Positions 35,991 to 47,014 of a stretch of DNA of 64,000 bases are shown piece by piece; position 1 is the stretch's first letter; each line of letters opens with the position of its first letter. This DNA comes from Iris pallida (Eukaryota; Streptophyta; Magnoliopsida; Asparagales; Iridaceae). Where the stretch lies: assembly GCA_029216955.1 (NCBI GenBank), contig JANAVB010016200.1:2990248-3054247 (forward strand). The letters are read 5' to 3'. Under the pieces are notes generated by a model, which saw only the letters and a program-made list of their open reading frames with translations, searched no databases and had not been told where the DNA came from. The position numbers and the translations under genes are program-made.

Positions 35991-36718
35991 TGTCGACACA
36001 CAAAAAAGAAAAAGAAAACGCTATCTTTTTTTATTGGCATAAGGCACCACAAATCGAGTACGTCTGAGAGATCCTGCGCTGAGGATCCCCGAGTACAAAA
36101 AATTTTTGGAAAATGAGACGATGGAGATCGAGCGGCAGTTGCTTCTTTACTCCGTTGACACTCCGATTACAAAAGTGGGAGAAAAGCTAAGAAAATTGCT
36201 AACTCTCGGCTCACTGGCAAGAAGTGCAGCAATTCGGCTCTTGAAAATGCTCTCCGTTCTGTCTTTTGAAGAGGGATGAGGCTATTTTTTTATAGTCATT
36301 CTTGAGCTGAAATGATGTTATGCGTCCATATGAGAAAAACACACTGGTTTTCATGTGGACGCATAGACCTGCCTTGGGCGCATAGGGTGTAGGCACATGC
36401 AGGCTGTAAGATCGTGGGTTGGTCGTGGTGTTCACGTGGTCGCATGCTTCGGTACACGACTGCTCGTGGAGACTGACGTAGCCGTGTGCTTCGGTGCACC
36501 TTTTGATCATGGCTTTAACCGAGTCAGGCTTGGGCGCATAGCCCTGTTTCAGGCTATGCGCCCTCTTTCACAGGGGGTGGCTTGGGTGCGTAGAGCTTCA
36601 CAGGCTTGGGCGCATAGAACTTCACAGGATGATTGACGTATAGGAGCTTCACAGGGTGACTTGAGCACATAGGAGCTTCACTTGGGCGCATATGTCCTCC
36701 TTTGGCTTGGGCGCATAC
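35991..36718 (-). repeat. 5' LTR of a Tat element, interrupted
   Basis: The end is fixed by the primer-binding site. A TATA stretch (minus strand, TATAAAAAAATAG, about 36282-36294) and U3-type GGGCGCATA subrepeats (about 36365-36718) support an LTR. It is cut at 36718 by the TR-GAG insertion. The rest of U3 should resume after 44999, where GGCTTTATTTGC follows, but I cannot recognise its outer end. Confidence 0.65.
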
Positions 36719-38056
36719 TGTAGGACCGATTGTAGGAACGAGTTGTAAAGTGCAATACTCTAGAGGGGGGGTGAATAGAGTAGGCAGCAGAAATTAACTA
36801 ATTAAAAAAGTTAGTAACAAGATCACAGATAATATATCACAGATATGTAAATGAAAAGTAGAAAGTAGAGAGCAAATGCAAACACAAGGATGTATACTGG
36901 TTTCCCTCTGTTGAGGACTAGTCCAGTCGGAAGAACTCTAGCTTCCAGTTGAATCCACTATGGAAAATCACCACAAGTTTTCATCCGAAGATCTTGCAAC
37001 TTCTACAACGCGAGCTTTGATCCGAAGTACTCGACCAACTTCAATTATGAAGTGTGTAACTTCAATCAAGCCTCCGATTACAACCACTCTAAAACTTCTA
37101 GACCGTACCGCACTGGCAAATCGACTAAAGGATTGTAACTGGCTTGAGATTTGAAAATGAAAGCTCAGAATACTTTGGAAGAAGTAGTAGGCTTATAGAG
37201 AAGAGATATGAAAGTGAATGAGTGTATTGAAATGATCGAAATCCTTCTCTATTTATAGGAATTCCAAAGGCAGAATTCTGACAGAATTCGGGCAGAATTC
37301 GGGCAGAACTCGATGAGAAAATCTCGTTGGGATCCGTAACTGCAGGAAGACCAAGTTCAAAAAGCAACGTTCACTAACCGAACTCTGGCCGAACTCTGGC
37401 CGAATTCTGTCAGAGTTCTGTTGGAGTTCTGTCAGGGTTTTTGCAAATTGGTTTTGGGCTTTTTGAAAAGTCAAACAGTTAGGAAGTAGTTTGGGCTTTT
37501 GTAAGTGGGCTTGTTTTCAAAACGAAAGGGTATTTTGAAAACGTTTCTTGGGTAGCCTATTTGCCAGTACGATACAGTTTACATCGTATTCCTAGACTCA
37601 ATAAATATGCAAAATACATTGACGAAAATAGAAAAACCAAGAGCCCTTTGATGACGCCTTTCTTCAAATATTTGAGCAGACTTGAAGACGCCTTTTTCCT
37701 TTGACGGTGGTCGTCCAAAGATAAACAGATCTGGAAATCTGAATACCTTTCGGTTCAGAGAAAGCTTCTTGTATGACGCCGTCTTTGGCCCATCAATAAT
37801 TCTCTATTGCATATGTCCTGGTTTGACAAAGCTTGATCATGCTTACAGCATGTCTACAAATACATGTTAGACAAACGAAACCAATATGATACAAGCATAG
37901 CAATATAATATAGAACATTAGGACAATGCTAACATTAGGACAATGCTAAGTTTAAGTAGCAACATGATAGTGATTACATGAATATTAGTGATGTCATTAT
38001 GTTAAACTTAATTGAATAGCCATATTCAAAAACATGAAATAATCATTGGGCTAACA
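36719..38056 (-). repeat. 3' LTR of the TR-GAG element
   Basis: 1338 bp. It includes a minus-strand TATA box (37250-37257) and a minisatellite of GAATTCGGGCAG / CTCTGGCCGAA units (about 37265-37440) that has fewer units than in the other LTR. Confidence 0.9.
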
Positions 38057-38070
38057 ATCTCCCCCTTTTT
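38057..38070 (-). promoter_or_regulatory. Polypurine tract of the TR-GAG element
   Basis: The minus strand reads AAAAAGGGGGAGAT directly before the 3' LTR. It would prime plus-strand synthesis. Confidence 0.85.
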
Positions 38071-40370
38071 GATTATGGCAAATCCTTTAAGTTTAATATA
38101 TATACAATAGATGCATGTATCACTAATAAACACATAATACTAAAAGATTGTATGCAGACTTAAACTTATTTCTCCCCACTTAAACTTATTTCTCCCCCTT
38201 TGACATGATCAAAAAGAAGCTCCCCCGTAATTAGAGCTAAAATGAACTCAAGCATAAGTAAAGGAGGAAAGCAAAAATAATCATGATCAAGGATTAGGAG
38301 AACAGTGTAACGACAAGTTTTAGAAAAATTGCATAACTAAAGAATGAAAACTTGTCAAAAATAGTTGGGAAAAAAAATCAATCAATAAATAGTATACCAA
38401 CTGGAAATCCAAAATTGATTTCAAAACACATTTTGTTCATCATATAGTGTTTTGAAATAGACCCAAAAAAAATATATCAATATAGTAGGAATCAATCATT
38501 GGTCATAAATAAATCATGAGGAATAGAAATTCGCAGATCTAGTATATAAAAAAATCAAATATATAATGAGACTTTTAACAATGATCACAAAAATATGATT
38601 CATAATTTGCCCATACAAATTAGTGAATCAATTCCATAAATAATATAATCATTTAAAAAGAAATCAAAATAAGTAAACTAGAATCTATGCAAAATCTATA
38701 CCAAAGTTCATGAATTTGAATTCAATTACCTTAGCATGATATATATCCATCAGATAAACAAGAAGGTAATGAAGACAAAATACTTGAGAATGAGAAATTC
38801 AGTCGACTTGAATGCTCCCCCGCAAAGTATGATCAGTCTAAATAAGATAATCATGAACTTGGAGATAAAATCTCAATAAGAAATGCCAAATCAGTTTAAA
38901 CTCAAAAGGAGTAATCAAATAAGAATGATTAAACATATTTGGCAAGATAACTTTTAGAAACTCGAATGAGAGAATTAAAAATAAATATTAATAATCATAT
39001 ATTCTCTCATCTAATACAAATCCAAAAGTCATGAACAACTCAACAAGATATTTAAGGTAAAAGAATATATGTCCATGATGAACTAGGTTTACCATATATT
39101 AAGGGCATAAAATAATTGAAACAATTAATTTGCTCCCCCTTAAAATATGCGTATATAGTTCAAAAATAATTTATATGCATAAAATAGATAAAATAAATAA
39201 TCACAAGATCTAAGGGATTTCCAAGATATGCATCTTTTCTTTCCTTTGATCAAATGCATATAAAATTCCAAACTCAAAACAAATATCATCTTTAGGCAAG
39301 AAAAGAAATCCAATAAATGCTTAAAGATGAACAAACAAAATATATCTCCAATATATATATATAAAAGAAATATTTTAATACATAAAACGATTTTGAAAAC
39401 TGTCTTTAATAATAATATTTGAGTACCGGACAGATTCAATAAATCAAAAAGACATCAAAAAGACTTTTCAAAAATATGGAGTTTATTACGAAAAAAAATT
39501 GTCTTAATAATGTTCGAATGCGTCCATTTAGTCCTCAGACTTAAAGCTGGCGATTCGAATCACAAAAATAATTTCAACAAAAGAATCCATAAATCATAAA
39601 TAAATCCATTTGAACAAATAAATATAACTAGATAAATGTTCAAAGAAAAGTGTATTCTATATATATGGAATGTCAAGGGGATAATTGACTTGAAACAATT
39701 TACTACTCCACCTTTACATGGTTATATCCAAAAATAATAGTATTGATAAAATTTTTTAAAAAAAAATTCAGAGACATATTTTCAGAAATAGAAAACTAAT
39801 TCAAAAATATTAGGTCTTCTTATCAAAGTTCATTTCTTCCCTTTTAAAGCCGTTGCACGGTGTCCACCTGACAACCGTAAGGTTTAAAGGAAAGAAACGC
39901 TTTGAGAGAGCGACATTCAATATGCATGACTTCTCCCCTGCAAAGAGTTACTGTTGTAAACAGTAAATAACTTGAATAAGAAGATAATAATAAAGCTTAA
40001 AATCATTGAATATTAAACAAGTTAAAGACGAAATCACAAGATCATAATATTCAATGAGTAGTCACGAATACAAAAAAAGAATCATCTTTAGGCAAAAGAA
40101 GAAATATCCATTAAATGAACATTTAAAAATAAAACAATTAAAAGATATTTCAAATTAGCATGATGAATAATCGTATAAGTCAAAAGATGACATAAATTGA
40201 TCTATGTTATAGTATCTCACAATCGACAAGATAGATCAACATATGCTACCTTTTGTGAAAATATAAAGAGAGAATATTATCCATCAAATCTAAAATTCAA
40301 AATCCATCAGATAATAATTGCAACTAGATCTCAATAAATCTTTAGTTTAAAAAGCGTTGATCAATCTTGG

Positions 40371-40400
40371 GTTAGCTGTAGAGGTACTGTCCCAGCTAAC
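40371..40400 (-). other. Hairpin in module 1 of the TR-GAG interior
   Basis: GTTAGCTG (40371-40378) pairs perfectly with CAGCTAAC (40393-40400). The block lies in a locally GC-richer module. Confidence 0.5.
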
Positions 40401-40796
40401 GGAGGTTCACCGGGGAACACTTAAGTACCGCTTCGCTTCGACCGTAGTCGTGGTGACAGACAGACCTTTCGTAGGCTTGTACCCAAAATAAATCTCTTCT
40501 TTAATAACCGAGGATTTAAAAAGAATTAGTGTAATATGAAATCAATTATATTCTATGGACTTAAAAAAATCTTAGAATAATGTAGCATATAGCATAAATT
40601 ACATTTATCCATATGTGCTACAAAATCATTGGGTTACAATAAAATATAAAAAATTTGTAAATCAAAATGTAGAACCTAGATACGTTGATGTATTCTGGAA
40701 TCTAGGAGATTTGACAGCACCTTGGATCCAGAACTAGACGATAGTTGCAAGTAGACCTTAATAAATCTTAAGTCTATAAAGTATTGATCACTTCGG

Positions 40797-40826
40797 GTTA
40801 GCTGTAGGGGCCGGTTCCCAGCTAGC
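40797..40826 (-). other. Hairpin in module 2 of the TR-GAG interior
   Basis: GTTAGCTG (40797-40804) pairs with CAGCTAGC (40819-40826), with one mismatch/wobble. It lies 426 bp from the first hairpin in a homologous module. Confidence 0.5.
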
Positions 40827-41964
40827 GGTAGTCCGAAGACTAGTGCACCGTGTCGCTTCAGGCTATTTACACCTGTATGACAGAAGGACCCTTTCGGCTT
40901 GTTCCCAAAAATAATTTCTACTCTTAAGAACTTAGATTCAAAGGAATATATACAGTATCATCGAATCATCGTCGAAATCCAGAATCCCTAAAAGTAAATA
41001 CCCAAGGAATGATTTATCAAGATCAAGATATAAAAAATATCACGTACCCAAAATGTCAACCAAAAATCCAAGAAAAACATACATCATTAAAAGAGGCTTT
41101 GAGGAAGAAGCTAATGAAGATAAGAACATAAATTTGTTCAAAGTAATCAATAGCTTAAGTATGAGATAAGCACAAGTTTAAAAACTACTTTTCAAAATAA
41201 TATAATATAGAACTTGAACTTAACTCATATATCCCCATAAAGATATAAGAAACATGAGCAATATATAAATAAAAATAAATTATTCATATATCCTTAATAA
41301 GCATAAAAAAATATCACAAGATCAAAAATATGCATAAATAAACTTTATCAGACAAAAATGTAATTGATTCATAAGAGTTAATCACAATAAAATTTAAGAA
41401 TCAATAGTGAATATATTATGTAAGCACAAGGTTAACATAAAAATATATGTATATACTTTTCAAGTAAATAGAAGACTTGTGCTAAACATACATACTCACA
41501 AAATACTGATCAAAGTAAATACGATATGTTAAAGACAAAACGGTAAGAAGTGATCATTAAAAAATATTAAATACAGAGAGTCAAAAACATATTAACCAAA
41601 ACAAAGTTAAGCTCCAATAGACTAGAGTGGTATGCATGCTTTAAGAATAAAGATTAAGAGTAAATAGCATACATAGACAAAAGTGTCGCACTAATAGAAA
41701 ATAAAAAATATATATAGTGTGAACTAAACATTTGAGCTAAACAGCTAGTCAAGCTAGGATTATGTCTCACATTGATTCAAACAATAAACAATTTAAAAGA
41801 CATCAATGAAAGCTAATATGAAGAAATCAATAAGAACATGCTAAATATTAAGAACTATTTAGAAAGCATGTTACCGAAGTGGTTCTAGTGACTACACTTC
41901 TGTTGGTGCAATTGCATGGAAGATGACCTTTGTAGCTTTGCAATCACCAACATGTTCCATGGTT

Positions 41965-43437
41965 CTATTTGATATGAGAAGCTTCACCTGCAATATTAGG
42001 TGAAGACTTTGGTATCCAATAATTGGATCCACATTTGTTAGCTTTGGGAACCCATTTGCACAAGTTCATATCAACTAGTTTTCTAATCTGACAATAATTA
42101 GAAACATGTCCATTCATACCACAATAATGACAGAAAGAATTAACATTAGTACTATGTACAGCAGTATGAGAATGTGCAGTAGTGTGATATGATGTACGTG
42201 GATACTTGTAATAGAAAGCATGGTTGTGTGAAGCTTTAGCTTTGCTTGCTTCCTTTCTAAAAGATCTGACATGTGTGACTTTGTGATGTGCTAAGTGTCC
42301 TGTGTTAGACTGAGTCGTAGGTTGTATTACCTGCTTCCCAAGTCTAATCTCTAACTTTTTAGAGTTAGCACAGATCTCATCATACTTAGCAGAAAGAGCA
42401 TCAATTCTATATGAAGCAATAGAATACTTCTTCTTTTCTGATTCTAATTCCTCCTTAAGTTTAGCATTTTCTTGAGTACTTTTCTCAATGCAATCAAGTG
42501 CCTCATGCAATCTAAACTTCAGTGTGGAAATCTCAGTAGAATTATCAGAAGTAGAAGTATCTCTAGCATCATTCAATAAGCAAGTAAGCTTTTCAATCTC
42601 ACGCTTATAGGATCGAATATCCTTTCTAGCTTGCTTATATTTATCTAATACTTTCTTGTGTTCTTCTAACAGATCACTGAAAGTATCAGATAAATCATCA
42701 TAAGAAAATTCACTCTCTCCAGAAAAAGAAATATTTTGTACCTCGTTAGATAATGCCATTGAGCATAAATTTGCAGCTTGATGAGGTCTCTCTTCTTCTT
42801 CATCATCTTCTTCTTCTTCTTCTTCAGAAACGCTTGCTTCGCTTTCACACCATATGCCCGATGATCTTCCTTCATTTAATTGTTCGTAGTGACTCTCCTT
42901 TCTTGTAGTAGTATAATCTTCTTGGATGTGGTCTATCTTTTTGTAATTGTCGCATACAAGCTCTTCTTCGTATAAGGGATTATGCTGTACCTTAAATTCT
43001 AATTTTGTCATGTACATATTTGCATCATTATGAAGACTATCCTTCTCTCTGGAGTTGCTAGCTTTGCTTTCATACCTGCACTCATAAGTAGCTTCAAGAA
43101 CTTTCCAAATTTTATGAGATATTGTGCAAGTAGAAATAAGATTAAATACATTTGTGTCTACAGCACAATAAAACATATGCATAGCTTTTGCATCAAGGCT
43201 AGCTAACTTCTTCTCTTCCTCTGTGTAACTATAATAAGGCTTATTGATTATAGAGGATGTGAGAATAGAAGTGATAGTAGGCTTCTTGTAGCCATTGACA
43301 ATAATTGACCATAAGTCAAAATCTAGAGACTTCAAGTAGAAGCTCATCCGTGTCTTCCAATAGCTATAGTTTGTTCCATCAAATAGTGGGAGTCTATTTG
43401 AGGATTGCTCTTCAGTTGTGAAGTACATACTTGCCAT
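41965..43437 (-). CDS. gag: Copia-type Gag polyprotein, intact, 490 aa
   Basis: This is the structural protein that packages element RNA into virus-like particles in the cytoplasm. The N-terminus has NRLPLFDGTNYSYWKTRMSF (residues about 14-33), the conserved start of plant copia Gag (DUF4219/UBN2 type). An acidic Glu/Asp run lies near residues 200-220. A long charged, probably coiled-coil segment spans about 260-385. A CCHC zinc knuckle follows at C436, C439, H444 and C449 (CHYCGMNGHVSNYC), which would bind nucleic acid. The ATG at 43435-43437 is the first Met and lies about 180 nt from the primer-binding site. The frame has no stops or shifts, unlike every other retroelement gene here, which suggests selection or recent transposition. 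No protease follows. Confidence 0.9.
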   Translation of the reverse strand: MASMYFTTEEQSSNRLPLFDGTNYSYWKTRMSFYLKSLDFDLWSIIVNGYKKPTITSILTSSIINKPYYSYTEEEKKLASLDAKAMHMFYCAVDTNVFNLISTCTISHKIWKVLEATYECRYESKASNSREKDSLHNDANMYMTKLEFKVQHNPLYEEELVCDNYKKIDHIQEDYTTTRKESHYEQLNEGRSSGIWCESEASVSEEEEEEDDEEEERPHQAANLCSMALSNEVQNISFSGESEFSYDDLSDTFSDLLEEHKKVLDKYKQARKDIRSYKREIEKLTCLLNDARDTSTSDNSTEISTLKFRLHEALDCIEKSTQENAKLKEELESEKKKYSIASYRIDALSAKYDEICANSKKLEIRLGKQVIQPTTQSNTGHLAHHKVTHVRSFRKEASKAKASHNHAFYYKYPRTSYHTTAHSHTAVHSTNVNSFCHYCGMNGHVSNYCQIRKLVDMNLCKWVPKANKCGSNYWIPKSSPNIAGEASHIK

Positions 43438-43617
43438 ATGTGATATAGTGATCTATGTAATAGTAGTTATATAATAACAATATTACCTTGCTTTACCTGT
43501 ATAATCTGCTCTGGTAGTGAGGATCTGTTCCAAGGATGTTAAGCCAAAATAATAGAGTCCTTGCTAGGATACCAATTGAAGGAGCAATTGGTATGAGCAA
43601 CAATATCTATATACCAA

Positions 43618-43635
43618 GCACTTGCTCTGATACCA
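43618..43635 (-). promoter_or_regulatory. Primer-binding site, initiator-Met tRNA
   Basis: The minus strand reads TGGTATCAGAGCAAGTGC, the standard plant copia site, 2 nt from the 5' LTR. Confidence 0.92.
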
Positions 43636-43637
43636 AT

Positions 43638-44994
43638 TGTAGGACCGATTGTAGGAACGAGTTGTAAAATGCAATACTCTAGAGGGGGGGTGAATAGAGT
43701 AGGCAGCAAAAATTAACTAATTAAAAAAGTTAGTAACAAGATCACAGATAATATATCACAGATATGTAAATAAAAAGTAGAAAGTAGAGAGCAAATGCAA
43801 ACACAAGGATGTATACTGGTTTCCCTCTGTTGAGGACTAGTCCAGTCGGAAGAACTCTAGCTTCCAGTTGAATCCACTATGGAAAATCACCACAAGTTTT
43901 CATCCGAAGATCTTGCAACTTCTACAACGCGAGCTTTGATCCGAAGTACTCGACCTTCAATTATGAAGTGTGTAACTTCAATCAAGCCTCAGATTACAAC
44001 CACTCTGAAACTTCTAGACCGTACCGCACTGGCAAGTCGACTAGAGGATTGTAACTGGCTTGGGATTTGAAAATGAAAGCTCAGAATACTTTGGAAGAAG
44101 TAGTAGGCTTATAGAGAAGAGATATGAAAGTGAATGAGTGTATTGAAATAATCGAAATCCTTCTCTATTTATAGGAATTCCAAAGGCAGAATTCTGACAG
44201 AATTCGGGCAGAATTCGGGCAGAACTCGATGAGAAAATCTCGTTGGGATCCGTAACTGCAGGAAGACCAAGTTCAAAAAGCAACGTTCACTAACCGAACT
44301 CTGGCCGAACTCTGGCCGAATTCGGGCCGAACTCTGGCCGAATTCTGTCCGAGTTCTGTTGGAGTTCTGTCAGAGTTTTTGCAAATTGGTTTTGGGCTTT
44401 TTGAAAAGTCAAACAGTTAGAAAGTAGTTTGGGCTTTTGTAAGTGGGCTTGTTTTCAAAACGAAAGAGTATTTTGAAAACGTTTCTTGGGTAGCCTATTT
44501 GCCAGTACGATGCAGTTTACATCATATTCCTAGACTCAATAAATATGCAAAATACATTGACGAAAATAGGAAAACCAAGAGCCCTTTGATGACGCCTTTC
44601 TTCAAATATTTGAGCAGACTTGAAGACGCCTTTTTCCTTTGACAGTGGTCGTCCAAAGATAAACAGATCTGAAAATCTGAATACCTTTCGGTTCAGAGAA
44701 AGCTTCTTGTATGACGCCGTCTTTGGCCCATCAATAATTCTCTATTGCATATGTCCTGGTTTGACAAAGCTTGATCATGCTTACAGCATGTCTACAAATA
44801 CATGTTAGACAAACGAAACCAATATGATACAAGCATAGCAATATAATATAGAACATTAGGACAATGCTAACATTAGGACAATGCTAAGTTTAAGTAGCAA
44901 CATGATAGTGATTACATGAATATTAGTGATGTCATTATGTTAAACTTAATTGAATAGCCATATTCAAAAACATGAAATAATCATTGGGCTAACA
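43638..44994 (-). repeat. 5' LTR of the TR-GAG element
   Basis: 1357 bp, near-identical to 36719-38056, with one extra minisatellite unit near 44315-44330. A TATA box is on the minus strand at 44166-44173, in the right orientation to drive gag. Confidence 0.9.
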
Positions 44995-45119
44995 CATACG
45001 GCTTTATTTGCTGAAATTTTTATGCTTCTATAGTAGGCTCTGATTTATGGGCGTTGATGAGATACTTTGGACTTTTATAGTTTTGCCTTGCCTGTAGGCT
45101 GTATATGTTGCATGTAGGC

Positions 45120-45950
45120 TTCTTCTTTTAACTATGATGTTTTGTTTTCGTACTTGATACTTTGGAGTTTGAACTTTGGAGGCTATGTTGCCTACTTGCC
45201 TGGATGTGTTGTCTGTAGGTTTCTTCTCATTTTATGTATTGCCTACTGGAATCTGAATGCCTCTTTACTTGCCTGTAGGCAATAACTTTCTTCATTATGA
45301 TGTGGTGATCCATCTCTGATCTCTGAGCCAATTATAGTATATATATTTACTATTTAATTTTGTTTTCATACTTGATACTTTGGAGGCTATGTTGTCTACT
45401 TACCTGATGTGTTGTATGTAGACTTCTTCTCATTTTATGTGTTGCCTACTAGAATCTGGATGTCTCTTTACTTGCCTGTAGGCAGTAACTTTCTTCATTA
45501 TGATGTGGTGATCCATCTTTGATCTCTGAACCCATTATAGTATATATATTTACTATTTTTTTGTTTTCATACTTGATACTTTGGAGGCTATGTTGCCTAC
45601 TTGCCTGGATGTGTTGTCTGTAGCCTGTAGGCTTCTTCTCATTTTATGTGTTGCCTACTTTAGTCTGGAATCTGGATGCCTCTTTACTTGCCTGTAGGCA
45701 GTAACTTTCTTCATTATGATGTGGTGTCCATCTCTGATCTCTGAACCCATTATACTATATATATTTATTATTTACTATTTAATTTTGTTTTCACACTTGA
45801 TACTTTGGAGGCTATGTTGCCTACTTGCCTGGATGCGTTGTCTGTAGGCTTCTTCTCATTTTATGTGTTGCCTACTTTAGTCTGGAATCTGGATGCCTCT
45901 TTACTTGCCTGTAGGCTTCTTCTCATTTTATGTGTTGCATGTGAGGACTA
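45120..45950 (+). repeat. Tandem repeat of 200-225 bp, about four units
   Basis: Anchors TTTGGAGGCTATGTTG fall at about 45175, 45379, 45580 and 45804. Units also share CTTGCCTGTAGGC, TTCTTCTCATTTTATGTGTT and GATGTGGTGATCCATC. No coding potential is seen. Related TTGCCTAC motifs recur at 47110-47245, on the other side of the CACTA end. Confidence 0.85.
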
Positions 45951-46105
45951 GCTAGTATGTAGTTATTTCATCATTATAATGTTCTCAAGTCCTAAAAAAT
46001 CACTATTATTGCCCTGATCATAGAGAGTTGATTCTCTAATTTCTCTAGATCAACTTGGAAGGCTTAACAAATGTATTGATGTTAACATTATATTATTGCT
46101 TTTAG

Positions 46106-46205
46106 GGTGGTTACTATAAGATATGTGGTGGAGTGACCCATTTGGCCAAGGATTGTCTAAACAAAGGCAGCAGAAATATGTTTTCTTCTACATGAGCAAA
46201 CAACG
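46106..46205 (+). pseudogene. Decayed zinc-knuckle (CCHC) exon, ZCCHC9-like
   Basis: An exon-like block has an acceptor TTGCTTTTAG just before it and a donor GGTAAGC just after. It encodes KICGGVTHLAKDCLNKG. This strongly resembles one CCHC knuckle of the plant nuclear zinc-knuckle proteins related to ZCCHC9, but the first Cys of the knuckle is Tyr and a TGA interrupts the frame near 46193. The next acceptor-like TTATTTGTAG is at about 46286. Other exons are not recognisable. It may be a fragment captured by the CACTA element ending at 47014, or the remains of a local host gene. The homology is from memory of the family. Confidence 0.5.
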
Positions 46206-46599
46206 GTAAGCTTTTCCTTCATATGTATCAAAATCATCTTTCTGTAATGTCATGTGCATTTGCGTGGTTCATTTGTTATTTGTAGGGTACAGTGTTGACT
46301 TTTGAAGGGATACACAATGTTGGCTTTTGAAGGGATGTCACTATTTGTTGTTGGTGAATGCAATGTTTCAATGTTTTGAGGCCGGCGGCCCTAAAAGGGA
46401 AAGATGTATATATTTTTGGATTTTGAAATGTATTGGTGATATGTTGGTGAAACAAAAGTTGGAAAAAGAGTGATATATTTTGAAATATAATTAAGATGAT
46501 GTGATATTTGGATATTTTTAAAGAAATATTTCAAATGTTAGTTAAATTTCATATTTTTGTTGTCTCGAGAAATTAATATGTTTTTTTATAATGTATTGA

Positions 46600-47014
46600 A
46601 TTATAGGCATTGACAGGTGATATATATGTGTGTGAATAACCAGAACAGAACATTAGAAAGTGTTATGTATAAGTTCTTTTTATAACGTTTCATGAACGTT
46701 TTATGAATTGTTTCAGAACCAGATCATTTTAGCAAGCGTTATGTATATATAACTTAGTCATAACGCTTTCGGATAGATATGTTATATATAATGATAATAT
46801 TAATGTTGTTTTCAAATTTAGTGTTATATAAAATTGACTTAATTATATCCTTTTTTATTAAAAAAATGTCATATAAGTGTATATCATATATAACGGTTTT
46901 TCTAAACTTTTATAACACCCATGTTTATGACGGTTGTCTGCTTCAAAGAAACGGTCATAAATTGTCATATATGATGGTTTTTACCCGTCATAAAAAGGTA
47001 TTTTTCTTGTAGTG
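46600..47014 (+). mobile_element. Terminal part of a CACTA (En/Spm) DNA transposon
   Basis: The sequence ends in TTTTTCTTGTAGTG, the reverse complement of the plant CACTA terminus CACTACAAGAAAAA. It is preceded by inverted and direct short repeats built on CCGTCATAAAAAGG, GTCATAA and TATAACG, as expected of subterminal transposase-binding repeats. The following 3 bp (TGG, 47015-47017) would be the target duplication. I find no matching left terminus between 45000 and 46600, so the element is truncated or extends left across the Tat/TR-GAG insertions. The left limit given here is arbitrary. Confidence 0.65.

Larger units (their letters stand above)
38071..41964 (-). other. Non-coding AT-rich interior replacing pol
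   Basis: There is no pol-like frame on either strand; the longest frame (39140-39439, minus) is hydrophobic low-complexity. The interior holds two diverged copies of a roughly 190-bp module (40310-40510 and 40740-40935), each with a GTTAGCTG hairpin. A third related patch may be at 39840-39905 (GTTGCACGGTGTCCACC). Further short runs such as TCTCCCCxTTTGAC occur near 38170-38205. Confidence 0.7.
36719..44994 (-). mobile_element. Non-autonomous copia element with intact gag, no pol (TR-GAG type)
   Basis: The LTRs (36719-38056 and 43638-44994) are near-identical and begin TGTAGGACCG and end GGGCTAACA. The target duplication CATAC is perfect (36714-36718 and 44995-44999). The order on the minus strand is 5' LTR, initiator-Met primer site, one gag gene, 3.9 kb of non-coding AT-rich DNA, polypurine tract, 3' LTR. 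The block CTCTAGAGGGGGGGTGAATA near the LTR start and the gag type resemble the SIRE/Maximus copia lineage. It must borrow protease, integrase and RT from a relative. The layout matches the TR-GAG class described in plants. Confidence 0.9.
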
